This document shows, piece after piece, positions 6,476 through 13,529 of a DNA stretch of 14,823 bases (positions are counted from its first letter, which is position 1; every line of letters begins with the position of its first letter). The notes beneath the pieces are model-generated. The model was not told the origin of the DNA and made no database searches. It saw nothing but the letters and a program-made list of their open reading frames with translations. A program made the translations under genes and the position numbers. Location: assembly GCA_013816275.1 (NCBI GenBank), contig JACDER010000006.1:1-14823 (forward strand). Direction: 5' to 3'. Origin of the DNA: Actinomycetota bacterium (GTDB taxonomy: Bacteria > Actinomycetota > Thermoleophilia > Gaiellales > Gaiellaceae).

Positions 6476-7480
6476 TTAGGCGGCGGCCTTGGCCGCGGCG
6501 GTGAACTCCTCGCGGATGAACGCGATCAGGTCGTCCAGCTCCAGCTCGCTCGAGAAGCCTGCCGCCTGGCGGTGACCTCCGCCGCCGCTCTTCCGGGCGA
6601 TCTGCGACACGTCGAGCTCGTCCGAGCGCGAACGCAGGCTGACCCGCTGCTTGGGCCCGCCGCTGGTGGGGGGCTCGCGAATCAGCACGGCCATGTCCGA
6701 GCCCTCGACGGCCCGCAGGTAGTCGATGATCCCTTCCGAGTACGGCTCGACCGCGCCGACTTCGAGGAAATCCTCGCGAAGCAGGAACGAGATCACGAGC
6801 CGCCCACCGTCGTAGATCTGAGCCCGTTCCAACGCACGGGCCAGGAGCTTCAGCTTCGCGAACTCGACGCTCTCGTAGACGCCCTGGAAGACCCGCTGGA
6901 GATTCGCGCCGGCCTCGACCAGCTCCGCAGCGAGCCGAAGCGCCTTGGGCGTCGTGTTCGTGTACTGAAATCGCCCCGTGTCGGTGACGAGCGCGATATA
7001 GATCGCTTCGGCGATCTCGGGCGTCAGTTCGACGTCGAGCAGGCGGAGCAGGTCACGAAGGATCTCTCCCGTGGACGACGCATCCGGGACGATGGCGTTG
7101 ATGTCGCCGAACCGCGTGTTGTCGTGGTGGTGGTCGACGTCGATGACGAGCGTTGCGTGCTCGAGCAACTGCGCGTAGTCGCGCCCGAGCCGGCTTTCGT
7201 TCGCGCAATCGAGGGCGAACAGCACGCGCTCGCCCGCATCCTGCGGAAGGTCGCGCCGAAGCCCGTCGAGCTGCATGAACCCGTACTCGGCCGGAAGTGG
7301 AACGTCCCCGGCCAGGTACATGATCGCGTCCTTTCCGAGGGAGTCCAGTCCGAACTTGGCCGCCAGCACCGAACCGAGGGCATCCCCGTCGGGATTCTCG
7401 TGAGTCGTCAGCAGGAACCGGTCGTGCTCGCGGATCGCCCGCGCTACGGCTTCGAGTTCAGTCTTCTGGGGTGAGTTCAT
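6476..7480 (-). CDS. nrnA: DHH/DHHA1 oligoribonuclease / pAp phosphatase (NrnA-like)
   Basis: NrnA-type enzymes degrade 2-5-nt RNA fragments to mononucleotides and convert pAp to AMP. The 334-residue protein has the DHH domain with THENPDGDALGS (26-37), ALDCAN (89-94), VIDVDHHHDN (112-121) and ALVTDTGRFQYTNTT (163-177), which supply the metal-binding Asp and His residues. It also has a C-terminal DHHA1 domain with SGGGGHRQAAGF (298-309). The ATG lies inside the 3' end of rbfA (23-bp overlap), so translation is probably coupled. Genes of this family next to rbfA and truB are common in Gram-positive bacteria. Together with PNPase it covers the last steps of RNA decay. Confidence 0.95.
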   Translation of the reverse strand: MNSPQKTELEAVARAIREHDRFLLTTHENPDGDALGSVLAAKFGLDSLGKDAIMYLAGDVPLPAEYGFMQLDGLRRDLPQDAGERVLFALDCANESRLGRDYAQLLEHATLVIDVDHHHDNTRFGDINAIVPDASSTGEILRDLLRLLDVELTPEIAEAIYIALVTDTGRFQYTNTTPKALRLAAELVEAGANLQRVFQGVYESVEFAKLKLLARALERAQIYDGGRLVISFLLREDFLEVGAVEPYSEGIIDYLRAVEGSDMAVLIREPPTSGGPKQRVSLRSRSDELDVSQIARKSGGGGHRQAAGFSSELELDDLIAFIREEFTAAAKAAA

Positions 7481-7802
7481 CGATCAGTTGAGACATCCGC
7501 ACTCCCCGCTCAACCGTCGGATCGTACTCAAAGGCCAGCTGGGGGGTCCGTTTCATCTTGAGCTCGCGCCCGAGGCGCGCCTGGAGGACACCGTGAGCTG
7601 CGGCGAGCCCTTCTAGCGTGCGAGCGCGGTGCTTCTCCGAGCCGAGCACGCTCACGAATACCTTGGCCTCGCGCAGGTCGGAGGAGGTGTCGACGCCTGT
7701 CACGGTGACGAAGCCGATCCGTGGATCCTTCAGCTCGCCGAGCGCTTCGGACAGGACCTGGCGCACGGCCTCGTTTACACGCCGCATCCGCTCAGTCGTC
7801 AA
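7458..7802 (-). CDS. rbfA: 30S ribosome-binding factor A
   Basis: RbfA binds the immature 30S subunit near helix 1 of 16S rRNA and helps late maturation and cold growth. The 114-residue product begins MTTERMRRVNEAVRQVLSEA and contains the family signatures LKDPRIGFVTVTGVDTSSDL (24-43), AKVFVSVLG and VRMSQLIDEL. I chose TTG at 7802 because GGGAGG lies about 9 nt upstream; the internal ATG at 7787 has no site at usable spacing. The frame is open further upstream, but that part is a shadow of ylxP. It overlaps ylxP by 11 bp and nrnA by 23 bp. Confidence 0.95.
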   Translation of the reverse strand: MTTERMRRVNEAVRQVLSEALGELKDPRIGFVTVTGVDTSSDLREAKVFVSVLGSEKHRARTLEGLAAAHGVLQARLGRELKMKRTPQLAFEYDPTVERGVRMSQLIDELTPED

Positions 7803-8091
7803 GCGACACCACCTCCCGCTCGATGCGGCCGAGCTCGAACTCGCGCGCCGAGAGGTACCGCTCCGCTCCCGCGAGCAGCTCCTCTGCCTCCTTGTGCCCA
7901 CGGGCCACGCAGGACAGCGTGATCCGGGCGCGCTGCCAGAGCTCGTGGTGGTCGACCTCTGCAACCGACGCCCCGAACCGCCGCTGGAGCTGCGCCTTGA
8001 CCGACAGCAGTTGCTTGCGCTTCCCCTTCAACGAGCCGTTCTCCGGAAAGTGGAGCTCGACCGAGAGGATTCCGACAAATCCGGCTCCCAT
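7792..8091 (-). CDS. ylxP: DUF503 family protein YlxP
   Basis: This is a 99-residue DUF503 protein with the family's typical opening (GFVGILSVELHFPENGSLKGK) and the segment ASVAEVDHHELWQRA (41-55). Its role is not established, although it almost always lies between infB and rbfA and is thought to be linked to ribosome biogenesis. Here the usual infB-ylxP adjacency is broken by a plus-strand gene. ylxP has no Shine-Dalgarno; instead a -35/-10 pair places the transcription start at or next to its ATG, which suggests leaderless translation. It would then be the first gene of a separate ylxP-rbfA-nrnA-truB-HAD-ribF transcript. Confidence 0.9.
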   Translation of the reverse strand: MGAGFVGILSVELHFPENGSLKGKRKQLLSVKAQLQRRFGASVAEVDHHELWQRARITLSCVARGHKEAEELLAGAERYLSAREFELGRIEREVVSLDD

Positions 8092-8100
8092 ACGTCTAAT
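8072..8100 (+). promoter_or_regulatory. Putative plus-strand promoter for the LVIVD gene
   Basis: CCGACA (8072-8077, 4 of 6 to TTGACA) and TCTAAT (8095-8100, 5 of 6 to TATAAT) are separated by 17 bp. The -10 overlaps the -10 of the opposing ylxP promoter. The expected start near 8107 falls after the TTG at 8100, which would force a later start codon (CTG at 8109 or 8118) or mean this is not the active promoter. Confidence 0.4.
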
Positions 8101-8124
8101 TGTTCACCCTGCGGCACCTGTCAA
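8096..8124 (-). promoter_or_regulatory. Putative minus-strand promoter for ylxP operon
   Basis: A perfect TTGACA (minus strand, 8124-8119) is followed after 17 bp by AATTAG (8101-8096, 3 of 6). Initiation about 7 nt downstream falls at the ylxP ATG (8091-8089), which fits the absence of a ribosome binding site there. It would supply transcription that the inserted plus-strand gene separates from the rimP-infB promoter. Confidence 0.45.
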
Positions 8125-9401
8125 GCCTCCTGATCGCCGTTGCGGGCGCCGCGGCGCTCCTCCTGTCGGGCACCGCCGCGGCCGTTCCGTGGGCAAAGCC
8201 GGGGCACGCGCTCCACCTCCAGCGGCTCGCCCACGCCGATCCGGGCGAGGGCTACAGCGGCGACGTCTTCGGCCATCTCGGGTATGCATACCTGTCGAGC
8301 TGGCACGGTGCCGCCTGCCCCTCCGACGGCGTCCGCGTCTACGACGTCCACACTCCGAGCAAGCCGAAGCGCGTGGCGACCTTCGCAGACGTGGGCTCCC
8401 AGCCCCGCGTCGAGCGCACCTGGACGGAGAAGACGATCGTCCAGCACACGTCGACTGCGAGCTTCAAGGGGGAGCTCGCCGTCGTCAGCTTCCAGGGTTG
8501 CGGCGGGAACAGCTTCCAGGGATTCGGGCTGTACGACGTCACCGACCCGGCGCACCCCAAACCGCTGTCGCTCACCCACCTCGAGCCGCGCGGCTCGCAC
8601 GAGATCTGGCTCCAATCGGCGCGAGGGCACGCCTACGTCTACACGGCGATCCCGCGCTCGGAGGTGCTCTCGTCGCCCGATTTCAATCCCCAGACGCAGC
8701 AGGCGCAGACCCCGGGCGACCCGGACTTCCGCATCTTCGACGTCACCGATCCGTCCCACCCAGTGCAGGTCGGCGACTGGGGCGCGTGGAAGGAGCTCGG
8801 AGTCAGGCCCTGGCAGGGGCGCGGCCACTTCTCGGCCAACTTCGTGCACTCGGTGATCACCAACGCCGCCGCGACGCGCGCCTTTCTCTCGTACTGGGAT
8901 CTGGGCACGGTCATCCTCGACGTCCGCGACCCTTCCCACCCCCACTACCTGGGCCGAACTCCGGCAACTGACGACGAGGGGGACGCCCATTCCGCCGCGC
9001 TCGCGCGCAACGGCACCGTCCTGATCGAGACCCACGAGACCGCCGACGGCCATCCCACGCTGTTCGATATCTCCAACCCCGCGCTGCCCAAGAAGCTGAG
9101 CGACTTCCGGCTGCCCGCCAAACCCGGCGGGGCCGGCTTCACGAACGGCGTCCACGACCCGAAGGTGCTCGGAAACCGCGCTTACTTCTCCTGGTACAGC
9201 CGCGGGGTGGTCGCCGCGGACATCTCCAATCCAAGGAAGCCGAGACTCATCGCGCAGTTCACGCCTCCGGTGTCGCCGGATCCCGAGCACGTGCTCTGCG
9301 ACACGGCCTCGTGCCGGCTCGTCTGGGGCGTCTACGCGGAGAAGAACTACGTGCTCGCGTCGGACATGCTGAGCGGGCTCTGGGTGCTGCGGCTGAAGTA
9401 G
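8100..9401 (+). CDS. Secreted LVIVD-repeat beta-propeller protein
   Basis: This 433-residue protein has a signal peptide (hydrophobic core about 8-27, likely cleavage near AAA-VP at 28-29) and six LVIVD-type repeats with a D(V/I)xxPxxP core: GVRVYDVHTPSKP (77-89), GLYDVTDPAHP (143-153), RIFDVTDPSHP (211-221), VILDVRDPSHP (271-281), LFDISNPALP (321-330) and VAADISNPRKP (370-381). Such repeats form a cell-surface or periplasmic beta-propeller; no enzymatic activity is assigned. Four Cys (73, 134, 400, 405) could form disulfides. The start is uncertain: TTG at 8100 has no good ribosome binding site, and CTG codons at 8109 and 8118 also keep the signal peptide. It lies on the opposite strand inside the translation cluster, between infB and ylxP, and ends 3 bp from the infB stop. 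Confidence 0.85.
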   Translation: MFTLRHLSSLLIAVAGAAALLLSGTAAAVPWAKPGHALHLQRLAHADPGEGYSGDVFGHLGYAYLSSWHGAACPSDGVRVYDVHTPSKPKRVATFADVGSQPRVERTWTEKTIVQHTSTASFKGELAVVSFQGCGGNSFQGFGLYDVTDPAHPKPLSLTHLEPRGSHEIWLQSARGHAYVYTAIPRSEVLSSPDFNPQTQQAQTPGDPDFRIFDVTDPSHPVQVGDWGAWKELGVRPWQGRGHFSANFVHSVITNAAATRAFLSYWDLGTVILDVRDPSHPHYLGRTPATDDEGDAHSAALARNGTVLIETHETADGHPTLFDISNPALPKKLSDFRLPAKPGGAGFTNGVHDPKVLGNRAYFSWYSRGVVAADISNPRKPRLIAQFTPPVSPDPEHVLCDTASCRLVWGVYAEKNYVLASDMLSGLWVLRLK

Positions 9402-9404
9402 CCG

Positions 9405-11363
9405 TTACGAGGGGGCTTCGTTCAGGTCGGTGCGCTCGATCTGGCGCGTCTCGTAGATCTCGAGCACGTCGCCTTCCTTGACGTCGTTGAAGTTCTCGAG
9501 CAGGATCCCGCACTCGAAGCCTTCCTCGACCTCGCGCACGTCGTCCTTGAAGCGCTTGAGCTGGGAGATGTTGGTGTCGGCGACGACCGCGCCTTCACGG
9601 AGCACGCGCACGGAGGCGTTGCGCCGAACCTTCCCGTGCGTCACATGGCAGCCGGCGATTGTGCCGAGCCTGGAGACGCGGAAGAGTTGCCGCACCTCGG
9701 CCTCGCCGATCGTGTCCTCGCGCTCGACCGGCTTGAGCATGCCGACGAGCGCTTGCTCGATGTCCTCGGTCAGCCGGTAGATGACGCGGTAGGTGCGGAT
9801 CTCGACGCCTTCGCGCTCGGCGAGCGAGCGCGCCTCGGCGTTCGGGCGCACGTTGAAACCGACGACGAGGGCCTGCGACGCGGAGGCGAGCATCACATCG
9901 TTCTCGGTGATCCCGCCGACGCCGGAGTGGATGACGCTTACGCGCACCTCGGGGTGCTGGATCTTCTGCAGCTCGGAGAGTGCAGCCTCGACCGAGCCGA
10001 CGACGTCGCCCTTGACGACCAGGTTCAGATCCTGGACTGCGCCCTCGGTGAACATCCGCTCGAGCGAGATGCCCGGCTTCGCAGTCTGGGCGAGCTGCTC
10101 GGTGCGGAGGCGCTGACCGCGCAGCTGCGCTAGATGCCGCGCCTGGCGCTCGTTCTCGACCACGCGCCCGAGCTCGCCGGCGGGCGGCGGATGGTCGAAG
10201 CCGAGGATCTCGACCGGATCGCCGGGGCCTGCCGTCAGGACCTTCTCGCCCCTGAAGTCGTGGAGCGCGCGCACCTTGCCCCAGGCGTCTCCGGCGACGA
10301 TCGCGTCGCCGACGTTCAGCGTTCCGCGGTGGATCAGCATCGTGGCGGCCGGGCCACGCCCGACGTCCAGCCGGGATTCGATGATCGGCCCGGAGGCCTC
10401 GGCAGTGGGATTCGCCTTCAGTCCCTCCTGTTCGACGTCCGCGACCAGCAGGACCTTCTCCAGCAGGTCGTCGAGGTTGGTCGACTGCTTGGCGGAGACG
10501 TCGGAGAACTGCGTCGTCCCTCCCCATTCCTCGGGTTGCAGGCCCTCGGCCGCGAGCTCCGTCCGGACCCGGTTCGGGTCGGCCTCGGGGGCGTCGATCT
10601 TGTTCACCGCAACGACGATCGGCACCTCCGCGGCGCGGGCATGCGCGATCGACTCCTTGGTCTGCGGCATCACCCCGTCGTCCGCGGCGACCACGAGCAC
10701 GGCGATGTCGGTCACCTTGGCGCCGCGAGCGCGCATGGCGGTGAAGGCCTCGTGGCCGGGAGTGTCGAGGAAGGTGATCTGCCGGCCGTTGTGCCGAACC
10801 TGGTAGGCGCCGATGTGTTGTGTGATCCCGCCGGCCTCGGTCTCGACGACCGCGCTCTTGCGGATGGCATCGAGCAGCGTCGTCTTCCCGTGGTCGACGT
10901 GGCCCATGATCGTCACGACCGGGGGCCGGGCCACGAGATCCTCATCGGCGTCGTCGAAGTCCTCGGGCTCGACGTCCTCCTCAGCGGCGTGCTTGATCGT
11001 CACCTCGCGGCCGACCTCGTTTGCGATCAGTTCGATCGACTCGTCGGAGAGGGACTGGGTGATCGTCACCATCTCTCCCATCCCCATCATGATCTTGATG
11101 ATCTGGGCGACCGTGATTCCCAGCGCTGCGGACAGCTCCTTGACAGTCGCGCCCGATGGAACCTCGACCGGGCCGGTCGGCTGGACGATCTCCTTCGCCG
11201 GCCCCTTGGGGCGCGCCTCCTGGCGCTCGCGCGCCTGGCGGCTATCGGGGCGCGGACGCGCAGCCTGCTGGTCGATCACGACCCGGCGGCGCCGGCGGCC
11301 GATCCCTCCCTGCCGGGGGCGGACGGGACGGTTGGGTCTGTTCGGGCCGCCTGAATTAGCCAT
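9405..11363 (-). CDS. infB: Translation initiation factor IF-2
   Basis: IF-2 is the GTPase that places initiator tRNA on the 30S and promotes subunit joining. The 652-residue protein has a basic Arg/Pro-rich N-terminus (1-60), one IF2-N domain (about 66-118), an acidic linker (128-143), the G domain with GHVDHGKT (154-161), GGITQHIGAY (178-187), DTPGHE (200-205, His204), NKID (254-257) and SAK (290-292), then domain II (about 325-410), the IF2-specific domain III (about 430-535) and the C-terminal domain (about 545-640). Compared with many actinobacterial IF-2 proteins the N-terminal region is short. The ATG has GAGGTG 7 nt upstream and overlaps the ylxR stop by 8 bp. It ends 3 bp from the stop of the convergent LVIVD gene, leaving no room for a terminator. 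Confidence 0.98.
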   Translation of the reverse strand: MANSGGPNRPNRPVRPRQGGIGRRRRRVVIDQQAARPRPDSRQARERQEARPKGPAKEIVQPTGPVEVPSGATVKELSAALGITVAQIIKIMMGMGEMVTITQSLSDESIELIANEVGREVTIKHAAEEDVEPEDFDDADEDLVARPPVVTIMGHVDHGKTTLLDAIRKSAVVETEAGGITQHIGAYQVRHNGRQITFLDTPGHEAFTAMRARGAKVTDIAVLVVAADDGVMPQTKESIAHARAAEVPIVVAVNKIDAPEADPNRVRTELAAEGLQPEEWGGTTQFSDVSAKQSTNLDDLLEKVLLVADVEQEGLKANPTAEASGPIIESRLDVGRGPAATMLIHRGTLNVGDAIVAGDAWGKVRALHDFRGEKVLTAGPGDPVEILGFDHPPPAGELGRVVENERQARHLAQLRGQRLRTEQLAQTAKPGISLERMFTEGAVQDLNLVVKGDVVGSVEAALSELQKIQHPEVRVSVIHSGVGGITENDVMLASASQALVVGFNVRPNAEARSLAEREGVEIRTYRVIYRLTEDIEQALVGMLKPVEREDTIGEAEVRQLFRVSRLGTIAGCHVTHGKVRRNASVRVLREGAVVADTNISQLKRFKDDVREVEEGFECGILLENFNDVKEGDVLEIYETRQIERTDLNEAPS

Positions 11364-11610
11364 CTCGTTGCACCTCAGTGTAGAGCCGAGCTAGCTCGGG
11401 TTCGACGCGCACCGATTGGCGGAGCGTCCGGTTGAATGCGCGCCGAGTCGCCGCCCGCTCGAAGCAGGAGAGCTTGCGGCAGGTGTACGCACCGCGCCCA
11501 GGCCCCCGGTCCAGCGGCGTCAACGCTCCGTCCCGGGCCACGAATCGCACGAGCTCGTGCTTCGGGGACCTGCGGCCGCATCCTGCGCATGTCCGGACTG
11601 AGTCGCTCAC
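11356..11610 (-). CDS. ylxR: YlxR family RNA-binding protein
   Basis: This 84-residue YlxR (DUF448) protein has RTCAGCGRR (6-14), the signature GPGRGAYTC (36-44) and further Cys at 44 and 49, giving a CxxC...C....C set that could bind metal. Members are small RNA-binding proteins encoded between nusA and infB; in Bacillus subtilis the protein has been linked to RNase P. The GTG start overlaps the nusA stop by 4 bp (GTGA). There is no strong ribosome binding site of its own, so translation is presumably coupled to nusA. Confidence 0.93.
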   Translation of the reverse strand: MSDSVRTCAGCGRRSPKHELVRFVARDGALTPLDRGPGRGAYTCRKLSCFERAATRRAFNRTLRQSVRVEPELARLYTEVQRDG

Positions 11611-13001
11611 GAAGCGGGCCGCTCAGCGCTCCCTTCGGCCTCAGGCTGACCTTCGTCCTCGACGACAGCCACGGGCTCCAGCTCCGCTGCCTCCTGCTCG
11701 GTGGCCTCCTCGGTGGCCTCCTCCGCCTCGACCTGGGGGGGCTCCTGTCCCTCCAGCTCCTGGTGGGCAGCGACGCCGCAGTACTTCGAGCCGGGCAAGG
11801 CCGCGTTGGGGCAGCGCTTGCCGTTCGAGAGGATGGCCGAGCAGCGGCCGGTGAACTCCTCGTCGTCGCCACCACCGTAGGCTGCCTCGGCCTCCTGCTG
11901 GGCGAACTCGGTGTCGGAGACGATGTCGACCTTCCAGCCCGAGAGGCGGGCGGCGAGCCGGGCGTTCAGGCCCTCCTTGCCGATCGCGAGAGCGAGCTGG
12001 TCGTCGGGGACGACGACCGTCGCGTCCTTCGTCTCGTCGTCGACGAACACCTCGCGTACGCGCGCGGGCGAGAGCGCCTTGGCCACGAACCGGGCGGGAT
12101 CGGTGTTCCACGGAATGATGTCGATCTTCTCTCCACGCAGCTCCGACACGACCATGCGGACCCGCGAGCCTCGCGGCCCGACGCACGCGCCGACCGGATC
12201 GACGCCGGCCTGGTGCGACTCGACCGCGATCTTCGAGCGGTAGCCGGGCTCCCGAGCGACGGAGCGGATCTCGACGAGGCCGTCGGCGATCTCGGGCACC
12301 TCGAGCTCGAACAGCGTCCGGATCAGCTCCGGATCGCGCCGCGAGAGGATGACCTGCGGGCCCTTCGTGCCCGATCGCACCTCGGTGATGACCGCCTTGA
12401 TGCGGCTCCCCTGCTCGTAGCGCTCGCCGTCGACCTGCTCGGAACGTGGGAGCAGGGCCTCGACGCGGCCGAGGTCGACGAGCACGTTGTTGCGGTCGCC
12501 GGCCTGCTGGACGATCCCCGTCACGACCTCGCTGACGCGGTCGACGTATTCCTCGTACATCATCTCGCGCTCTGCCTCGCGGATCCGCTGGAGGATCACT
12601 TGCTTCGCGGTCTGCGCGGCGATGCGGCCGAAGTTGTCCGGGGTCACGTCCGCGCGCTGGACGAGCTCTGGTGAGACCTCCGACCAGTCGATGTCGAGGT
12701 CGTCGTCCTGCACGAGGACATGCGACGGCTCGCCGTTCTCGGCCTCGAGCCGCTCGAGCTCGGTGATCGCGCGCTCGCGCGCTTCCTCGATCAGCCGCTC
12801 CTCGATGTCCTTGGGCAGGTCGATCGAGAACACGCGAAAGTCGCCGCGGTCGTCGACCTCCACCGTCGCGTGGCGCGTGGCGTCGGGCGTCTTCTTGTAC
12901 GCGGCGAGCAGGGCATCCTCGAGCGCCGAGACAAGCGTCCCGCTCTCGATTCCCTTCTCCCGCTCGATCTCGCGGATCCCCTCGATGATTTCCTGACTCA
13001 T
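11607..13001 (-). CDS. nusA: Transcription termination/antitermination factor NusA with C-terminal Cys/His motif
   Basis: NusA binds RNA polymerase and nascent RNA and modulates pausing, intrinsic termination and antitermination. The 464 residues comprise the polymerase-binding N-terminal domain (1-150, with FGRIAAQTAKQVILQRIREA at 124-143), S1 (about 153-222), KH1 (about 225-300, VGACVGPRGSRV) and KH2 (about 305-365, LAIGKEGLNARLAARL). The N-terminal domain has an extra helical/acidic stretch (about 65-115). After KH2 comes a motif C387-x9-C397-x10-C408-x4-H413, likely zinc-binding, then a Glu/Ala-rich acidic tail. The start is ATG 13001, in an ATGA overlap with rimP and with GAGGGG 5 nt upstream; the frame stays open further upstream only as a shadow of rimP. 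Confidence 0.97.
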   Translation of the reverse strand: MSQEIIEGIREIEREKGIESGTLVSALEDALLAAYKKTPDATRHATVEVDDRGDFRVFSIDLPKDIEERLIEEARERAITELERLEAENGEPSHVLVQDDDLDIDWSEVSPELVQRADVTPDNFGRIAAQTAKQVILQRIREAEREMMYEEYVDRVSEVVTGIVQQAGDRNNVLVDLGRVEALLPRSEQVDGERYEQGSRIKAVITEVRSGTKGPQVILSRRDPELIRTLFELEVPEIADGLVEIRSVAREPGYRSKIAVESHQAGVDPVGACVGPRGSRVRMVVSELRGEKIDIIPWNTDPARFVAKALSPARVREVFVDDETKDATVVVPDDQLALAIGKEGLNARLAARLSGWKVDIVSDTEFAQQEAEAAYGGGDDEEFTGRCSAILSNGKRCPNAALPGSKYCGVAAHQELEGQEPPQVEAEEATEEATEQEAAELEPVAVVEDEGQPEAEGSAERPAS

Positions 13002-13432
13002 TTCGTCCCCTCGTCGATCAGATTCCCCCGCACGATCGCGTCGTACGGGACTTCTACGTTCTCGTTTTCGGTGTGCACGGTGACGGTGCGAGCGCCGGCC
13101 TCGACGACTTCTCCTCGTACGCGCCGGCGCTCCTGAGTGCGAAGAGCGACGCGGCGGCCGACGGCGTTTCGGAAGTGCTCGCGGCGCCGCAGCGGCCGCT
13201 CCATGCCGGGTGACGAGACGTCCACGGAATAGGTGCGCAGGTAGTCGCCGAGCGCGTCGGTGACGCGCTGGCAAAGCGCGTGGTCGACCCCCTTTGGGTG
13301 GTCGACGAACACCGTGAACCGCTCCGGACCCGAGAGCTCGACGGCCAGCACCTCGACTCCGGGCAGCCCGGATTCAAGGGTGCGTGACACCTCGCGCTGA
13401 AGCTCTCGTTCCTTCTCGTAAACGCTGGCCAT
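12998..13432 (-). CDS. rimP: Ribosome maturation factor RimP
   Basis: RimP is needed for 30S maturation. The 144-residue product has the alpha/beta N-terminal domain with VFVDHPKGVDHALCQRVTDA (41-60), the hallmark DVSSPGMERPL (71-81) and a C-terminal SH3-like domain. I chose ATG 13432 because GAGGAG lies 7 nt upstream; the longer frame from 13471 begins inside a terminator hairpin. It is the first gene of rimP-nusA-ylxR-infB, overlaps nusA by 4 bp, and its leader contains an intrinsic terminator. Confidence 0.95.
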   Translation of the reverse strand: MASVYEKERELQREVSRTLESGLPGVEVLAVELSGPERFTVFVDHPKGVDHALCQRVTDALGDYLRTYSVDVSSPGMERPLRRREHFRNAVGRRVALRTQERRRVRGEVVEAGARTVTVHTENENVEVPYDAIVRGNLIDEGTK

Positions 13433-13447
13433 TCCGACTCTCCTCAC

Positions 13448-13473
13448 AAAAAATGGGCGCGCCGCGCCCATTT
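13448..13473 (-). terminator. Intrinsic terminator in the rimP-nusA operon leader
   Basis: On the minus strand an inverted repeat (AAATGGGCGCG at 13473-13463, CGCGCCCATTT at 13461-13451) forms a very stable 10-bp stem with a 3-nt loop. It is followed by a run of six T (13453-13448, three of them within the stem). It ends only 2 nt before the GAGGAG of rimP. No minus-strand gene lies between it and the divergent hydrolase, so it can only act on the operon's own leader, as an attenuator. In Bacillus subtilis the rimP-nusA leader is reported to carry a NusA-dependent terminator for autoregulation; by analogy the same is inferred here. Confidence 0.75.
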
Positions 13474-13501
13474 CGCCAAACCGGTGAAATGTGGTACCCG
13501 A

Positions 13502-13511
13502 AGGATAGCAA
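13502..13511 (-). promoter_or_regulatory. Putative extended -10 promoter for rimP-nusA-infB
   Basis: Minus-strand TTGCTATCCT (TGC plus TATCCT, 4 of 6 to TATAAT) would start transcription near 13495, upstream of the leader terminator. It matches 9 of 10 bases of the element before rpsO. The -35 region is unconvincing. It lies in the 97-bp spacer shared with the divergent hydrolase gene. Confidence 0.4.
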
Positions 13512-13529
13512 GCGCTTTACGATCAGGGA

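Noticed and set aside
13002..13274. Upstream extension of nusA to 13274
   Set aside because: It is a frame-shifted shadow of rimP; the ATG at 13001 gives the family's usual start and an ATGA overlap.
13433..13471. Longer rimP start at 13471
   Set aside because: That ATG lies within the terminator hairpin; the ATG at 13432 has GAGGAG at 7 nt and gives the normal N-terminus.
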